A stretch of DNA of 64,000 bases from Vreelandella glaciei (GCF_013415125.1 NZ_JACCDE010000010.1:62001-126000); one strand, 5' to 3'; positions 8,025 to 17,811 are shown, counted from the first letter of the stretch. The notes: generated from the letters alone by a model not told the origin. Translations and numbers: made by a program.

Positions 8025-9314
8025 TCACTGGGACTGGCTTAAGCGACGCTTAAACAGTTCACGAAAGACCGGATAAATATCGCCCGCCTCCACGATTTGG
8101 CGCATGGCAAAGCGTTCGGGGAACTCTTTCACCACGCTTTCATACTCCTGCCACAGCGACTGATGGTCGTGGGGCGTGATTTCCACGTAGGCGTAGTACT
8201 GCAGCTGCGGCATAAGCTGTTTGACCAGTAAGTCGCGGCAGATATTCGAGTCATCGTCCCAGTTGTCGCCATCAGATGCCTGGGCCACATACAGATTCCA
8301 TTGGCCAACGGGATAGCGCTTTTCGATGATTTTATTCACCAGATTCAGCGCACTGGAAACTATCGTGCCGCCGGTTTCCCTTGAGTAGAAAAACTCCTCC
8401 TCGCTAACCTCGCGGGCGGCCGTATGGTGTCGAACAAACACCAACTCGACTTTCTTGTAGTGCTTCTCCAAGAACAGATAGAGCAGCAGGAAAAACCGCT
8501 TGGCGATGTCTTTATGGTTTTGGGTCATTGAGCCGGAGACATCCATGACGCAAAACATCACTGCTTGATTGGAGGGCTGCGGCTGGGCGCTTAGTTGGTG
8601 GTAGCGCAGGTCGTAGGTGTCAATAAACGGCACCCCGGCGATGCGCTTCTCCAGGCGCTCAATTTCGGCTTTCAGCTCAGTGATGCGGGCAGGGTTGCGC
8701 AGCACTGGGTCTTTGCGCTCTTCGGCCTCCAGCGCTTCCTGCGCCTCTTTTAGCGCCCGCTTAATCGGCGCGCGCATGGCAATGCGCCGGGCATAGGCCT
8801 CACGCATCGAGCGGGTAATGCTAATTCGAGAGGGTACGCCATCGCGGGAGAGCCCCGCCCGCACCATCTTGACCTCTTCCAGCGATTTTAGCGGCTTGCG
8901 CTGCAGATGGGGTAGCTCCAGACCGTCGAATACAAACTCCAAAAACTCTTCGCGGCTAAGCGTAAAGGCGAACTCATCAACGCCTTCGCCCTGATTGGAG
9001 GCGCCGCCCTCGCCTGCGCCACTGCCGCCGCCCTGGCCGCTAGGGCGGCGGATTTTATCACCGGCGACAAACTCTTTGTTGCCCGGCGAGACAATATTGC
9101 GTGCCCCGCCGGGGCCATGTTGAAACACTGGCTCAGAGATATCCTTAGCCGGTATCGAGATTTTCTCACCGCGCTCCATATCGGTAATCGAGCGGCGGTT
9201 AACGGCCTCCTCAACAGAGCGCTTGATATGCTTCCGATAGCGCTCTAAAAAGCGCTGACGATTTACCGCGCTCTTATGCTTAGCGTTAGGCCTGCGATCA
9301 ATAAAGTAGGTCAT
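8025..9314 (-). CDS. yeaH: YeaH/YhbH family protein (DUF444)
   Basis: A 429-residue DUF444 protein, the usual partner of the PrkA kinase. The C-terminal half has a von Willebrand A-like fold with the metal-site pattern DVSGSM (in [15 protein letters not shown]). The N-terminal half is charged and contains a glycine-rich low-complexity stretch near residue 95 ([12 protein letters not shown]). A strong AAGGAGG site lies 4 nt upstream of the ATG. The gene lies 35 bp after prkA and 41 bp before spoVR, consistent with one transcript. Its molecular role is not established; YeaH and PrkA (YeaG) act together in starvation responses in E. coli. Confidence 0.92.
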   Translation of the reverse strand: MTYFIDRRPNAKHKSAVNRQRFLERYRKHIKRSVEEAVNRRSITDMERGEKISIPAKDISEPVFQHGPGGARNIVSPGNKEFVAGDKIRRPSGQGGGSGAGEGGASNQGEGVDEFAFTLSREEFLEFVFDGLELPHLQRKPLKSLEEVKMVRAGLSRDGVPSRISITRSMREAYARRIAMRAPIKRALKEAQEALEAEERKDPVLRNPARITELKAEIERLEKRIAGVPFIDTYDLRYHQLSAQPQPSNQAVMFCVMDVSGSMTQNHKDIAKRFFLLLYLFLEKHYKKVELVFVRHHTAAREVSEEEFFYSRETGGTIVSSALNLVNKIIEKRYPVGQWNLYVAQASDGDNWDDDSNICRDLLVKQLMPQLQYYAYVEITPHDHQSLWQEYESVVKEFPERFAMRQIVEAGDIYPVFRELFKRRLSQSQ

Positions 9315-9349
9315 ACGACCTCCTTAGCTCTTGTCTTAAACGCGGGCCG

Positions 9350-11272
9350 CTACTGAGACTTGCGCACGCGCAGGTACCATTCGGAAAGTAGCCGAACCTG
9401 CTTCTCGGTGTAGCCGCGATCGACCATCCGCGCCACAAAGTCTTCGTGCTTTTTCTGATCCGACCGCGACGCCTTGGCATTAAACGAAATCACCGGCAAC
9501 AGCTCTTCGGTATTGGCGAACATCTTGTGCTCGATAACGCCTTTGAGCTTTTCATAGGACTGCCAGCTGGGGTTCATACCGTTGTTTTGCGCCCGCGCCC
9601 GCAATACAAAGTTGACCACCTCGTGACGGAAATCTTTGGGGTTCGAGATACCCGCGGGTTTCTCGATTTTCTCCAGTTCTTCGTTTAACGACTGGCGGTT
9701 TAGCAGCTCGCCGGTTTCGTGGTCGCGGTACTCCTGATCCTGTATCCAGAAATCAGCGTAGGTCACATAGCGGTCGAAGATGTTTTGACCATATTCGCTG
9801 TAGGATTCGAGGTAAGCGGTTTGAATTTCCTTACCAATAAAGTCCACGTAGCGGGGCGCCATATACTCTTTGATGAAGCCCAAGTAGCGTTCAAACACTT
9901 CTGAGGGCAGCTGTTCACGCTCCAGTGCCTGCTCCAGCACATAAAGTAGATGCACCGGGTTGGCGGCCACTTCGGTGCTATCAAAGTTGAACACTTTGGA
10001 AAGAATCTTGAAGGCAAAACGGGTGGAGAGCCCTTGCATACCTTCATCAACCCCCGCCGCATCGCGATACTCCTGAATCGACTTGGCACGCGGGTCGGTG
10101 TCTTTCAGGTTTTCACCGTCGTACACGCGCATCTTGGAATAGATATTGGAGTTTTCTGGCGCTTTAAGCCGTGACAGCACCGAGAACTGCGCCAGCATGC
10201 GCAGCGTATCCGGCGCGCAGGGCGCGGCGTTTAGTGAAGAGTCCTCTAGTAGTTTTTGATAAATTTTGATCTCTTCGGAGACCCGCAGACAGTAAGGCAC
10301 CTTGACGATATAGACCCGGTCAAGAAATGCCTCGTTATTGCGGTTATTGCGAAATGCCTGCCATTCGGACTCGTTAGAGTGCGCCAGGATCACCCCATCA
10401 AAGGGTATTGCTCCCATGCCTTCGGTGGGGTTGTAGTTGCCCTCCTGCGTCGCGGTGAGCAGTGGATGCAGCACCTTGATCGGCGCCTTGAACATCTCCA
10501 CAAACTCCATCAACCCCTGGTTGGCACGGCATAAGCCACCAGAGAAGCTGTAGGCATCTGGGTCGTCCTGGGAGTAAAGCTCCAACTGGCGGATATCGAC
10601 CTTACCCACCAGCGAGGAGATATCCTGGTTGTTCTCATCGCCCGGCTCGGTTTTCGAAATGGCAATTTGATTCAACCGTGAGGGGTACAAACGCACCACC
10701 CTAAACTGGGAAATATCACCGCCATACTCTTTGAGCCGCTTCGCCGCCCAGGGCGACATCACACTGCGCAGATAACGCTGAGGAATACCGTACTCTTTCT
10801 CTAACAGCTCGCCATCCTCCTCGGGAGAGAATAAACCAAGTGGCGACTCATAAACTGGCGAGCCCTTAATGGCATAGAACGGGATGCGTTCCATCAGTAA
10901 CTTCAAGCGCTCTGCCAGTGATGACTTACCGCCACCCACTGGCCCCAGCAGGTAGAGGATCTGCTTGCGCTCTTCAAGCCCTTGGGCAGCATGGCGGAAG
11001 TAGGCAACGATTTGCTCGATAGCCTCCTCCATACCGTGGAACTCTGCAAAGGCAGGGTAGCGGCGAATCACTTTGTTGGAAAAAATGCGTGACAGACGCG
11101 GGTCTTTCGCCGTGTCGATCACTTCAGGCTCGCCTATGGCTTCCAGCATGCGCTCGGCGGCGCTGGCATAAACCTTCGAGTCACGGCGACAAAGCGCCAA
11201 GTACTCCTCAAGGCTCATGTCTTCTTGCTGAACGCGGGCAAATCGGTCTTGAACGTGATCAAAGATACTCAT
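9350..11272 (-). CDS. prkA: PrkA serine protein kinase (AAA ATPase plus kinase-like domain)
   Basis: A 640-residue PrkA/YeaG protein. The N-terminal AAA domain has a Walker A motif GPVGGGKSS at about residues 110-118. The C-terminal part is the PrkA domain assigned to serine kinase activity, although recent work on the family suggests ATP-dependent protease activity in some members. The frame is open 15 codons further upstream, but the ATG at 11270-11272 (MSIFDHVQDRF) has an AGGAG ribosome-binding site and matches family starts. First gene of the stress operon with yeaH and spoVR. Confidence 0.94.
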   Translation of the reverse strand: MSIFDHVQDRFARVQQEDMSLEEYLALCRRDSKVYASAAERMLEAIGEPEVIDTAKDPRLSRIFSNKVIRRYPAFAEFHGMEEAIEQIVAYFRHAAQGLEERKQILYLLGPVGGGKSSLAERLKLLMERIPFYAIKGSPVYESPLGLFSPEEDGELLEKEYGIPQRYLRSVMSPWAAKRLKEYGGDISQFRVVRLYPSRLNQIAISKTEPGDENNQDISSLVGKVDIRQLELYSQDDPDAYSFSGGLCRANQGLMEFVEMFKAPIKVLHPLLTATQEGNYNPTEGMGAIPFDGVILAHSNESEWQAFRNNRNNEAFLDRVYIVKVPYCLRVSEEIKIYQKLLEDSSLNAAPCAPDTLRMLAQFSVLSRLKAPENSNIYSKMRVYDGENLKDTDPRAKSIQEYRDAAGVDEGMQGLSTRFAFKILSKVFNFDSTEVAANPVHLLYVLEQALEREQLPSEVFERYLGFIKEYMAPRYVDFIGKEIQTAYLESYSEYGQNIFDRYVTYADFWIQDQEYRDHETGELLNRQSLNEELEKIEKPAGISNPKDFRHEVVNFVLRARAQNNGMNPSWQSYEKLKGVIEHKMFANTEELLPVISFNAKASRSDQKKHEDFVARMVDRGYTEKQVRLLSEWYLRVRKSQ

Positions 11273-11488
11273 GGAATTCTCCTGTGGCCTAACCCCAGGC
11301 AGACACCGCCAAACCAAGTGTTTCGCAACGGTGTGCCAAACGAGGTGTCGCTTTTTTTAGCGTAGTCAGCATTAGCAAAAAGTGATGACTAAAACCTTCA
11401 ACGCAGCGGCGATACAGTTAAGAGAATTATTCAAGGGATTAGTTGCGTTAAATAAAGCAACTGGCTACGAAAGGGAGCGCACTAGAGC

Positions 11489-11520
11489 AGTTACGCCGCT
11501 GCCAGGGCAGCGACGTAACT
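11489..11520 (-). terminator. Long hairpin downstream of ltaE, possible terminator without T tract
   Basis: Two 15-nt arms with one mismatch (AGTTACG-N-CGCTGCC) around a 2-nt loop form a very stable hairpin 46 bp after the ltaE stop codon. Neither side has a T run, so it is either a non-canonical terminator or an mRNA 3'-end stabiliser. Confidence 0.45.
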
Positions 11521-11566
11521 AGATTGCAGGTGCTAAACAGCGGCAAAAGAGGTGCTGTTTTCGCGC

Positions 11567-12613
11567 TTAACGCTCAAGCACGGCACGAATATCGGCTAAT
11601 AACTCATCAAGTAATTCAACGGTGGTGTTCCAGGCACATACAAATCGGGCACCGCCAGCGCCAATAAAAGTATAGAAGGTCCAGCCTTTGGCTTTCAACG
11701 CTTCAATTGCCGGGAGTGGCAATTCAACGAAAACGCTGTTGGCCTGGGTAGGGAACATCAGTGAGACACCCGGTAATGCCTGCAGGCCTTCTGAGAGGTA
11801 ACTCGCCATGGCATTGGCGTGTTGGGCATTGGTTAACCAGGCGCCGCTTTCTAATAACCCTAACCACGGCGCTGAGATAAAGCGCATTTTCGATGCCAAC
11901 TGGCCTGCTTGCTTGCAGCGGTAGGAGAAATCTTCGGCTAACTCACGGTTAAAAAACAGGATCGCTTCACCAAACGCAAGGCCGTTCTTGGTGCCTGAAA
12001 AACATAGCGCATCCACACCCACCTGCCAGGTCAGTTCAGCGGGAGTGGCATTTAGGCTTGCACAGGCGTTGGCAAAGCGAGCACCGTCCATATGCAACCG
12101 CAGGTCATGTTTATCAGCAATGGCGCGAATCGCCATCAGCTCTTCGCGGGAATAAAGCGTGCCCACTTCGGTCGCTTGGGTCAGCGAGACCACTTTGGGT
12201 TTGGGGTAGTGAATATCGCTGCGCTTGGTGACCAGCGCCTCGATACCTTCCGGGGTAAGCTTGCCATTGGCGCCGGGTGAGGTAAGCAGCTTCGCGCCGT
12301 TGGAGAAGAACTCAGGACCACCACATTCGTCGGTTTCGATATGCGCCAGCTCATGACAAATAACGCTGTGGTAGCTACGTCCCATCGCTGAAAGGGCCAG
12401 TGAGTTAGCAGCGGTGCCGTTGAAAACGAAGAAGACGTCACAGTCATAGTCAAACATTTCGCGGAAGCGATCTGCGGCACGGGCCGTCCAGGTATCGTTA
12501 CCGTAAGCCAAATCATCGCTGCGGTTGGCTTCTAAAAGATATTCCATCGCCTCCGGGCAAATACCGGAGGTGTTATCACTGGCTAAAAAACGCGGGCTAC
12601 ACTCCGAGGTCAT
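11567..12613 (-). CDS. ltaE: Low-specificity L-threonine aldolase
   Basis: A 348-residue PLP-dependent enzyme that cleaves L-threonine or L-allo-threonine to glycine and acetaldehyde. The fold-type I pattern is complete: the cofactor-binding segment NGTAANSLAL, the aspartate of LHMDGARFANA, and the Schiff-base lysine in FSGTKNG. The length and MTSECSPRFLASDNTSG start are typical for the bacterial enzyme. A GGACAAC site precedes the ATG. It is probably a single-gene unit, separated from prkA by about 290 bp that include a strong hairpin. Confidence 0.92.
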   Translation of the reverse strand: MTSECSPRFLASDNTSGICPEAMEYLLEANRSDDLAYGNDTWTARAADRFREMFDYDCDVFFVFNGTAANSLALSAMGRSYHSVICHELAHIETDECGGPEFFSNGAKLLTSPGANGKLTPEGIEALVTKRSDIHYPKPKVVSLTQATEVGTLYSREELMAIRAIADKHDLRLHMDGARFANACASLNATPAELTWQVGVDALCFSGTKNGLAFGEAILFFNRELAEDFSYRCKQAGQLASKMRFISAPWLGLLESGAWLTNAQHANAMASYLSEGLQALPGVSLMFPTQANSVFVELPLPAIEALKAKGWTFYTFIGAGGARFVCAWNTTVELLDELLADIRAVLER

Positions 12614-12970
12614 GACAGTTGTCCTTATATCTGGCGATCTTACGGCACAGGCTGGGTGCCACCAGTGCCTTTAATGCCTAGCTATGCTTAATAGCCAGGC
12701 CAAGAAATCCCTTAATAACAGGACATTCAGTCTATCGCCATTAATGGGTAAACGTCACCCGCTCTACTAGCTTGTCTAGAACTATATCAAATACATCGGT
12801 GTCGAGAGCAGACTTCCGAGAGGACGCTGTAAACCCATCCATGGGCGCTACTTTCGCCATCTGACCGCCATGGATGGCGGAAATGCCGTCATTGTCAGGA
12901 ACATTTTCCGGCCATGGCGAAAGACTCTCTCTTCAACCCGCCCTCACACCTAGTGAAAGTTTTGACCCGA
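12614..12970. other. Intergenic region with nested inverted repeats
   Basis: A 357-bp gap between two minus-strand genes. No coding frame is convincing. Its left half should contain the ltaE promoter. The right half holds the repeat element described at 12834-12923. Confidence 0.6.
12834..12923. repeat. Nested palindromic intergenic repeat element
   Basis: Three pairs of inverted repeats are packed in 90 bp: CCATCCATGG (12835-12844) with CCATGGATGG (12868-12877), CTTTCGCCAT (12851-12860) with ATGGCGAAAG (12914-12923), both perfect, and CGGAAATG (about 12878) with CATTTTCCG (12902-12910). The layout resembles REP or BIME type intergenic repeats. It lies downstream of the fadH-like gene, where it may also stabilise or end the transcript. 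Confidence 0.7.
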
Positions 12971-14992
12971 TTACAGGATAGCGGCCAGACGTGTGCCCTG
13001 CTCAATCGCCCGTTTGGCATCCAGTTCGCTGGCTTCATCGGCACCGCCAATAATGTGCACCGCTACTTTTGCCTGCTCCAGCGGCGCCAGTAACTCCCGC
13101 ACCGACTCTTGCCCGGCGCACACCACCACGCTGTCTACCGCCAACACTTGATCAACGCCCTCGCGGCGAATATGCAGCCCTTGGTCGTCGATTTTGAGGT
13201 ACTCGCAGCCCGTTAGCGTGGTGACCCCACGGGCTTTAAGCGAGGCGCGGTGCACCCAGCCCGTGGTTTTACCCAGGTTTTTACCCGGTTTGGAGCTTTT
13301 ACGCTGCAGCATCACGATCTCGCGGGGAACGTCTGGCGGTGTCGGTGTTTTTAAACCGCCGCGTTCGCCCACTGCTAAATCAACGCCCCATTCGTCGCAC
13401 CAGTCAGCAATATCCAACGCGGGGTGTCCTTGGTGTGTCAGCAGCTCAGAGACATCAAACCCAATCCCCCCCGCGCCGATCACGGCTACTTTACGCCCGA
13501 CCCGCTCGGGCGACTCAATCGCCTCGGCGTAGCTCAGTACCTTTGAATGGTCGTGGCCCGGCAGGCTTAGTTCGCGGGGTCGAACGCCGGTGGATAGCAC
13601 CACTTCATCAAAATCGGCAAGCATTTCTGCGGTTGCCGTGGTGTTCAAGCGCACCTCTACCGAATACTTTTCTAGCATCACGCGGTAGTAGCGCAAGGTT
13701 TCGTTGAACTCTTCTTTGCCAGGAATTCTACGTGCGTAGTTAAACTGCCCGCCGAGCTCACTGCGCTGTTCAAACAGCACCACGTTATGCCCGCGGCTGG
13801 CCGCCGTCACAGCCGTTGCCAGCCCCGCCGGGCCGCCGCCAACCACCGCGACTCGTTTACTCGTTTGCGCAGGCTCTATTACCAGCTCGGTTTCATGACA
13901 GGCGCAGGGATTAACCAAACAGGAGGTCAGCTTGCCGGCAAAGGTGTGATCCAGGCAAGCCTGGTTACAGGCAATGCAGGTATTGATCTCGTCTGCTAAG
14001 CCTTCCTGGGCTTTACGCACCCAGGCGGGATCAGCCAGAAAAGGCCGCGCCATGGAAACCATGTCGGCGTGGCCCTCTGCCAGCACCCGCTCGGCGACCT
14101 CGGGCATGTTGATGCGGTTAGTGGTGATCAATGGAATCGAGAGCGCCGACTTGATGCGCTTAGTCACCTCGGTAAAGGCCGCTCGTGGCACGCTAGTCAC
14201 AATCGTGGGTACCCGCGCTTCGTGCCAGCCGATACCAGTATTAATGACATTAGCGCCAGCAGCTTCAATCGCTTGCCCAAGCGTAACCACCTCTTCCCAG
14301 GTACTGCCCTCTTCAACTAGATCAATCATCGAGAGTCGGAAGATAATCACGAAACGCTCACCTACTGCCTCGCGTACACGACGCACAATCTCCACGGCAA
14401 AGCGCATGCGGTTTTCAAACGCCCCGCCCCACTCGTCCTCGCGCTGATTGGTGCGTTGGCAAATAAACTGATTAATCAGATAGCCTTCAGACCCCATCAC
14501 CTCCACGCCGTCATAGCCTGCCTGCTGGGCCAGAATCGCGCAGCGCACGTAGTCGGCAATTTGCTGCTCCACCTCGTCGCTACTTAGCGCCCGTGGCATA
14601 AACGGATTGATCGGGGCCTGTATCGCCGAAGGTGCTACGAGATCCGGTGAGTAGGCGTAGCGTCCGGCGTGCAGAATCTGCATGCATAGGTGGCCGCCTT
14701 CAGCGTGCACCGCATCAACCACTTGGCGGTGCTCCGACAGTTGCGCTTCGCCAACAAGCGCGTTGGCCCCCTGAAAAACCGCGCCTTCTGCATTGGGGGC
14801 GATACCGCCAGTGACAATCAGGCTAACCCCCTCCCGCGCCCGCTCGGCATAGAAGGCGGCTAGCCGTTCAAAGCCATTCGGCGCCTCTTCCAAATTGGTG
14901 TGCATCGAGCCCATTAAGACGCGGTTAGGCAGCGTCAAATGACCAATCGTTAGCGGTCGGAAAAGATGCGGATAGGCGGGCGTCTGGGTCAT
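12971..14992 (-). CDS. fadH: NADPH-dependent 2,4-dienoyl-CoA reductase-type FMN/FAD/Fe-S oxidoreductase
   Basis: A 673-residue protein of the FadH family. The N-terminal half (about 1-340) is an FMN-binding TIM barrel of the old yellow enzyme class. It is followed by the [4Fe-4S] cysteine cluster CIACNQACLDH and C in LTSCLVNPC, and by an FAD/NAD(P)-binding half with GGGPAGLATA and GAGGIGFD dinucleotide motifs. FadH removes double bonds during oxidation of unsaturated fatty acids; related enzymes act on trimethylamine or enoates, so substrate is not certain. A GTG lies one codon upstream, but the ATG at 14990-14992 is better spaced from GGAG. Confidence 0.88.
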   Translation of the reverse strand: MTQTPAYPHLFRPLTIGHLTLPNRVLMGSMHTNLEEAPNGFERLAAFYAERAREGVSLIVTGGIAPNAEGAVFQGANALVGEAQLSEHRQVVDAVHAEGGHLCMQILHAGRYAYSPDLVAPSAIQAPINPFMPRALSSDEVEQQIADYVRCAILAQQAGYDGVEVMGSEGYLINQFICQRTNQREDEWGGAFENRMRFAVEIVRRVREAVGERFVIIFRLSMIDLVEEGSTWEEVVTLGQAIEAAGANVINTGIGWHEARVPTIVTSVPRAAFTEVTKRIKSALSIPLITTNRINMPEVAERVLAEGHADMVSMARPFLADPAWVRKAQEGLADEINTCIACNQACLDHTFAGKLTSCLVNPCACHETELVIEPAQTSKRVAVVGGGPAGLATAVTAASRGHNVVLFEQRSELGGQFNYARRIPGKEEFNETLRYYRVMLEKYSVEVRLNTTATAEMLADFDEVVLSTGVRPRELSLPGHDHSKVLSYAEAIESPERVGRKVAVIGAGGIGFDVSELLTHQGHPALDIADWCDEWGVDLAVGERGGLKTPTPPDVPREIVMLQRKSSKPGKNLGKTTGWVHRASLKARGVTTLTGCEYLKIDDQGLHIRREGVDQVLAVDSVVVCAGQESVRELLAPLEQAKVAVHIIGGADEASELDAKRAIEQGTRLAAIL

Positions 14993-15078
14993 CACGGGTC
15001 TCCTGAATCTTATTAGTAGCGTTGCAAGGCAAATTCAAACAAGCGTATGACATCCTGAGCATCACGTATAGCCCTTAG

Positions 15079-15117
15079 ATCTAGCCCTTCAATCTAGTCC
15101 TTCAATCTAGTCCCTCG
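15079..15117. repeat. Three tandem copies of a 13-bp unit
   Basis: ATCTAGCCCTTCA, ATCTAGTCCTTCA and ATCTAGTCCCTCG follow each other without gaps in the region between the divergent fadH-like and EamA genes. The function is unknown; it may be a simple slippage repeat or a set of regulator sites. Confidence 0.8.
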
Positions 15118-15190
15118 ATCTTTTACCAACCGCTTGCCCAACGCGCGAATCCGCGTCACATTACCCGGCTAACGATAAGGAACAGTTGCT

Positions 15191-16105
15191 ATGCCCTTAA
15201 TTTACTTTTTGCCGCCGCTCGCCACTGTATTGATATGGTCGGGCAATATGACCATTAATCAGCTTAGCGTAGGCGCCATTGCGCCCAGTAGTATCGCCTT
15301 TTTACGCTGGTTATTAGCACTCGCGGTGATGACGCCTTTTGTGCTGCCTGCGGTGTTGCGTCACCGTGACGAGATTCGTCGCCAATGGCCGAAGCTTGCG
15401 CTACTCGGGTTACTCGGCATGGGCCTATGGCAGGGGCTTGCCTATGTGGCGGCAGAAACCACCACCGCCACCAATATGGGCATTCTTGCCGCCATGGTGC
15501 CGTTGCTAACGGTGCTGCTTAGCGCGCTTATTCTCCGCGAACCACCGACTTTAGGCGGTATTTTGGGCGGGGTGCTGGCGTTTGTGGGCGTCACCGTATT
15601 GCTAGGGCGTGGCAATCCGCTTTCGCTACTGCAACTCCAGGTCGCCCTGGGCGATGCACTGATGGTGGTCGCAGCCACCTGCTACGCGCTATATGGCGTG
15701 ATGCTCAAGCGCTGGTCAATGAACTTACCGCCTTGGGTCATGCTCTACGCCCAAGTCTGTTTCGCCGTCCTATTCTTGTTGCCGCCCTATTTAATGGGGC
15801 CAATGACGCCGATTGATGGGCAGAATATCGGCTTGATTCTCTATGCAGGTATTCCCGCCTCAGTCATCACTACGTTTCTATGGATGCGGGCGGTACGTCA
15901 AATCGGTGCCAATCAATCGAGTATTTTTATCAACCTGATGCCGCTATTTAGCGCAGTCATTGCCATGATCTTTTTAGGTGAGCGAGTGGCTGGTTTCCAC
16001 TTTGCAGGCGGGCTACTCATCCTTGCCGGGGTGATCATGGCGCAAACACTGACACGGCCGTTAACCCGCGAGTTAACACCAGATAAGCCGAGCAACGCCC
16101 AATAA
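15191..16105 (+). CDS. EamA/DMT-family transporter
   Basis: A 304-residue inner-membrane protein of the drug/metabolite transporter superfamily, with about ten hydrophobic segments arranged as two EamA repeats of five. Family members export amino acids, sugars or toxic metabolites; the substrate cannot be read from the sequence. Typical motifs include LRWLLALAVM in the first repeat and NLMPLFSAVIAMIFLGERV in the second. AAGGA lies 9-13 nt upstream of the ATG. The gene is divergent from the fadH-like gene and 42 bp upstream of the GNAT-nitrilase gene. Confidence 0.9.
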   Translation: MPLIYFLPPLATVLIWSGNMTINQLSVGAIAPSSIAFLRWLLALAVMTPFVLPAVLRHRDEIRRQWPKLALLGLLGMGLWQGLAYVAAETTTATNMGILAAMVPLLTVLLSALILREPPTLGGILGGVLAFVGVTVLLGRGNPLSLLQLQVALGDALMVVAATCYALYGVMLKRWSMNLPPWVMLYAQVCFAVLFLLPPYLMGPMTPIDGQNIGLILYAGIPASVITTFLWMRAVRQIGANQSSIFINLMPLFSAVIAMIFLGERVAGFHFAGGLLILAGVIMAQTLTRPLTRELTPDKPSNAQ

Positions 16106-16147
16106 TGCTAGAATGGGCGTTTACTTCTGACGCTGGGAAGCCCTGAT

Positions 16148-17716
16148 ATGTCCCTGGAAGAACTGCATCTTAATCTGCGCAACCTAATGAGCGATGACTA
16201 CGATCAGCTCAAGGCATTGATGGACGCTGTCTATCACGATATCGGTGGAGCTTGGCCAAAGCGCACGATCGACAAATTAATTCAGGAATTCCCTGATGGC
16301 CAAATCGCCATTGAGGACGATGGACTGCTGGTGGGCGTGGCGCTCACCGTACAGGTGGATTACGACGAATTTTCCAACCCGCATAAATACGATGACCTGA
16401 TCGGCCACCGCGAGATCATCCTCAATGATGAGGACGGCGACGCCATGTACGGCTTGGATGTGTTAATTCACCCAGACTACCGTGGTTATCGCTTGGGCCG
16501 CCGCCTTTACGAAGCGCGTAAAGAGCTGTGCCGCTCCATGAACCTGCGCGCGATACTGGCCGGTGGGCGAATTCCCGAGTATCACCAGCACGCTGATGAA
16601 CTCACGCCCGCTCAGTACATTGATAAAGTCTCGCGCAAAGAGATCTACGATCCGATTCTCTCTTTCCAGCAGGCTAATGACTTCCAGGTCAAGCGCCTGC
16701 TGCGTAAGTACCTGCCGGAAGATGAGCAGTCGCGGGGTTACGCTACCCTGCTAGAGTGGAACAACATTCTGTTTGAGCCTGCTGCCAGTGTGCTCGACAA
16801 CAAGCCTACCCAAGTACGGGTAGGTGCTGTGCAGTGGCAAATGCGTGAGTTCTCCTCAGTGGAAGCCGCGCTTCAGCAGATTGAGTACTTTGTTGATGCG
16901 CTGTCTGACTACCAGAGCGATTTCGCGGTATTCCCAGAACTGTTTTATGCCCCCTTGATGGGCCTTCAAGACCGCGCCGCCCAGCAGGATCAAATGGGCG
17001 CCATTCGCTTTTTGGCAGGTTTCACCGAGCGCTTTAAAGCGGAACTCTCGCGCATGGCGGTCTCCTACAACATCAACATTGTCGGCGGTTCGATGATTGA
17101 GGTCGGTGAGGATGACCGCCTCTACAACATCGCGTACCTGTTCCACCGCGACGGCAGCGTTGAGCGCCAGGCCAAGTTGCATATAACACCTCAAGAGCGC
17201 CGCGATTGGGTCATTGAGGGTGGCGATGAGCTGCAGGTGTTCGATACCGACGCTGGGCGAGTGGGCATCCTGATCTGCTATGACGTGGAATTCCCAGAGC
17301 TTGGTCGTCTGCTGGCCGACCAGGACATGGACATCCTGTTCGTACCCTTCTGGACCGATACCAAAAACGGCTACCTGCGCGTGCGCCACTGCGCTCAGGC
17401 GCGGGCAATTGAAAACGAGTGCTACGTGGTGCTGTGCGGCAGCGTCGGCAACTTGCCCTCGATTGAAAACCTGGATATCCAGTACGCGCAATCCGCGGTG
17501 TTCTCACCTTCTGATTTCGCTTTCCCCCACGATGCGGTGCTGGCGGAAACCACGCCTAACACCGAGATGATCTTCTTCTCAGACTTGGATCTCACTCGCC
17601 TAACGGTAGTACGTGCCGAAGGTTCGGTGACCAACCTTAAAGACCGCCGCAAGGATCTGTTTGACCTACGCTGGCGCGACTGGTCGTGGAAATCGGGTGC
17701 TAATTTGGAGGATTGA
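16148..17716 (+). CDS. Bifunctional GNAT acetyltransferase / carbon-nitrogen hydrolase
   Basis: A 522-residue two-domain protein. Residues about 10-165 form a GNAT N-acyltransferase domain, with the acetyl-CoA loop in LIHPDYRGYRLGRRLYEARK. Residues about 225-505 form a nitrilase-superfamily amidohydrolase with all three catalytic residues visible: Glu in FAVFPELFYAP, Lys in RQAKLHITPQERR and Cys in VGILICYDVEFPE. This fusion is a recognised family in proteobacteria with unknown substrate; acyl transfer coupled to amide hydrolysis is an inference. GGGAAG precedes the ATG. Followed by a good terminator. Confidence 0.91.
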   Translation: MSLEELHLNLRNLMSDDYDQLKALMDAVYHDIGGAWPKRTIDKLIQEFPDGQIAIEDDGLLVGVALTVQVDYDEFSNPHKYDDLIGHREIILNDEDGDAMYGLDVLIHPDYRGYRLGRRLYEARKELCRSMNLRAILAGGRIPEYHQHADELTPAQYIDKVSRKEIYDPILSFQQANDFQVKRLLRKYLPEDEQSRGYATLLEWNNILFEPAASVLDNKPTQVRVGAVQWQMREFSSVEAALQQIEYFVDALSDYQSDFAVFPELFYAPLMGLQDRAAQQDQMGAIRFLAGFTERFKAELSRMAVSYNINIVGGSMIEVGEDDRLYNIAYLFHRDGSVERQAKLHITPQERRDWVIEGGDELQVFDTDAGRVGILICYDVEFPELGRLLADQDMDILFVPFWTDTKNGYLRVRHCAQARAIENECYVVLCGSVGNLPSIENLDIQYAQSAVFSPSDFAFPHDAVLAETTPNTEMIFFSDLDLTRLTVVRAEGSVTNLKDRRKDLFDLRWRDWSWKSGANLED

Positions 17717-17766
17717 AGCGCTCAATGTAAGTAGTGAGGTGTAACGCGCTTCACGCACAAGACAAG

Positions 17767-17795
17767 GCCGCCCCAAATGGGCGGCTTTGGTTTGG
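17767..17795 (+). terminator. Intrinsic terminator after the GNAT-nitrilase gene
   Basis: GCCGCCC (17767-17773) pairs with GGGCGGC (17779-17785) around a 5-nt loop and is followed by TTTGGTTT. It is about 50 bp after the stop codon. Confidence 0.82.
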
Positions 17796-17811
17796 CAGAG
17801 GAGGTGGGTAA

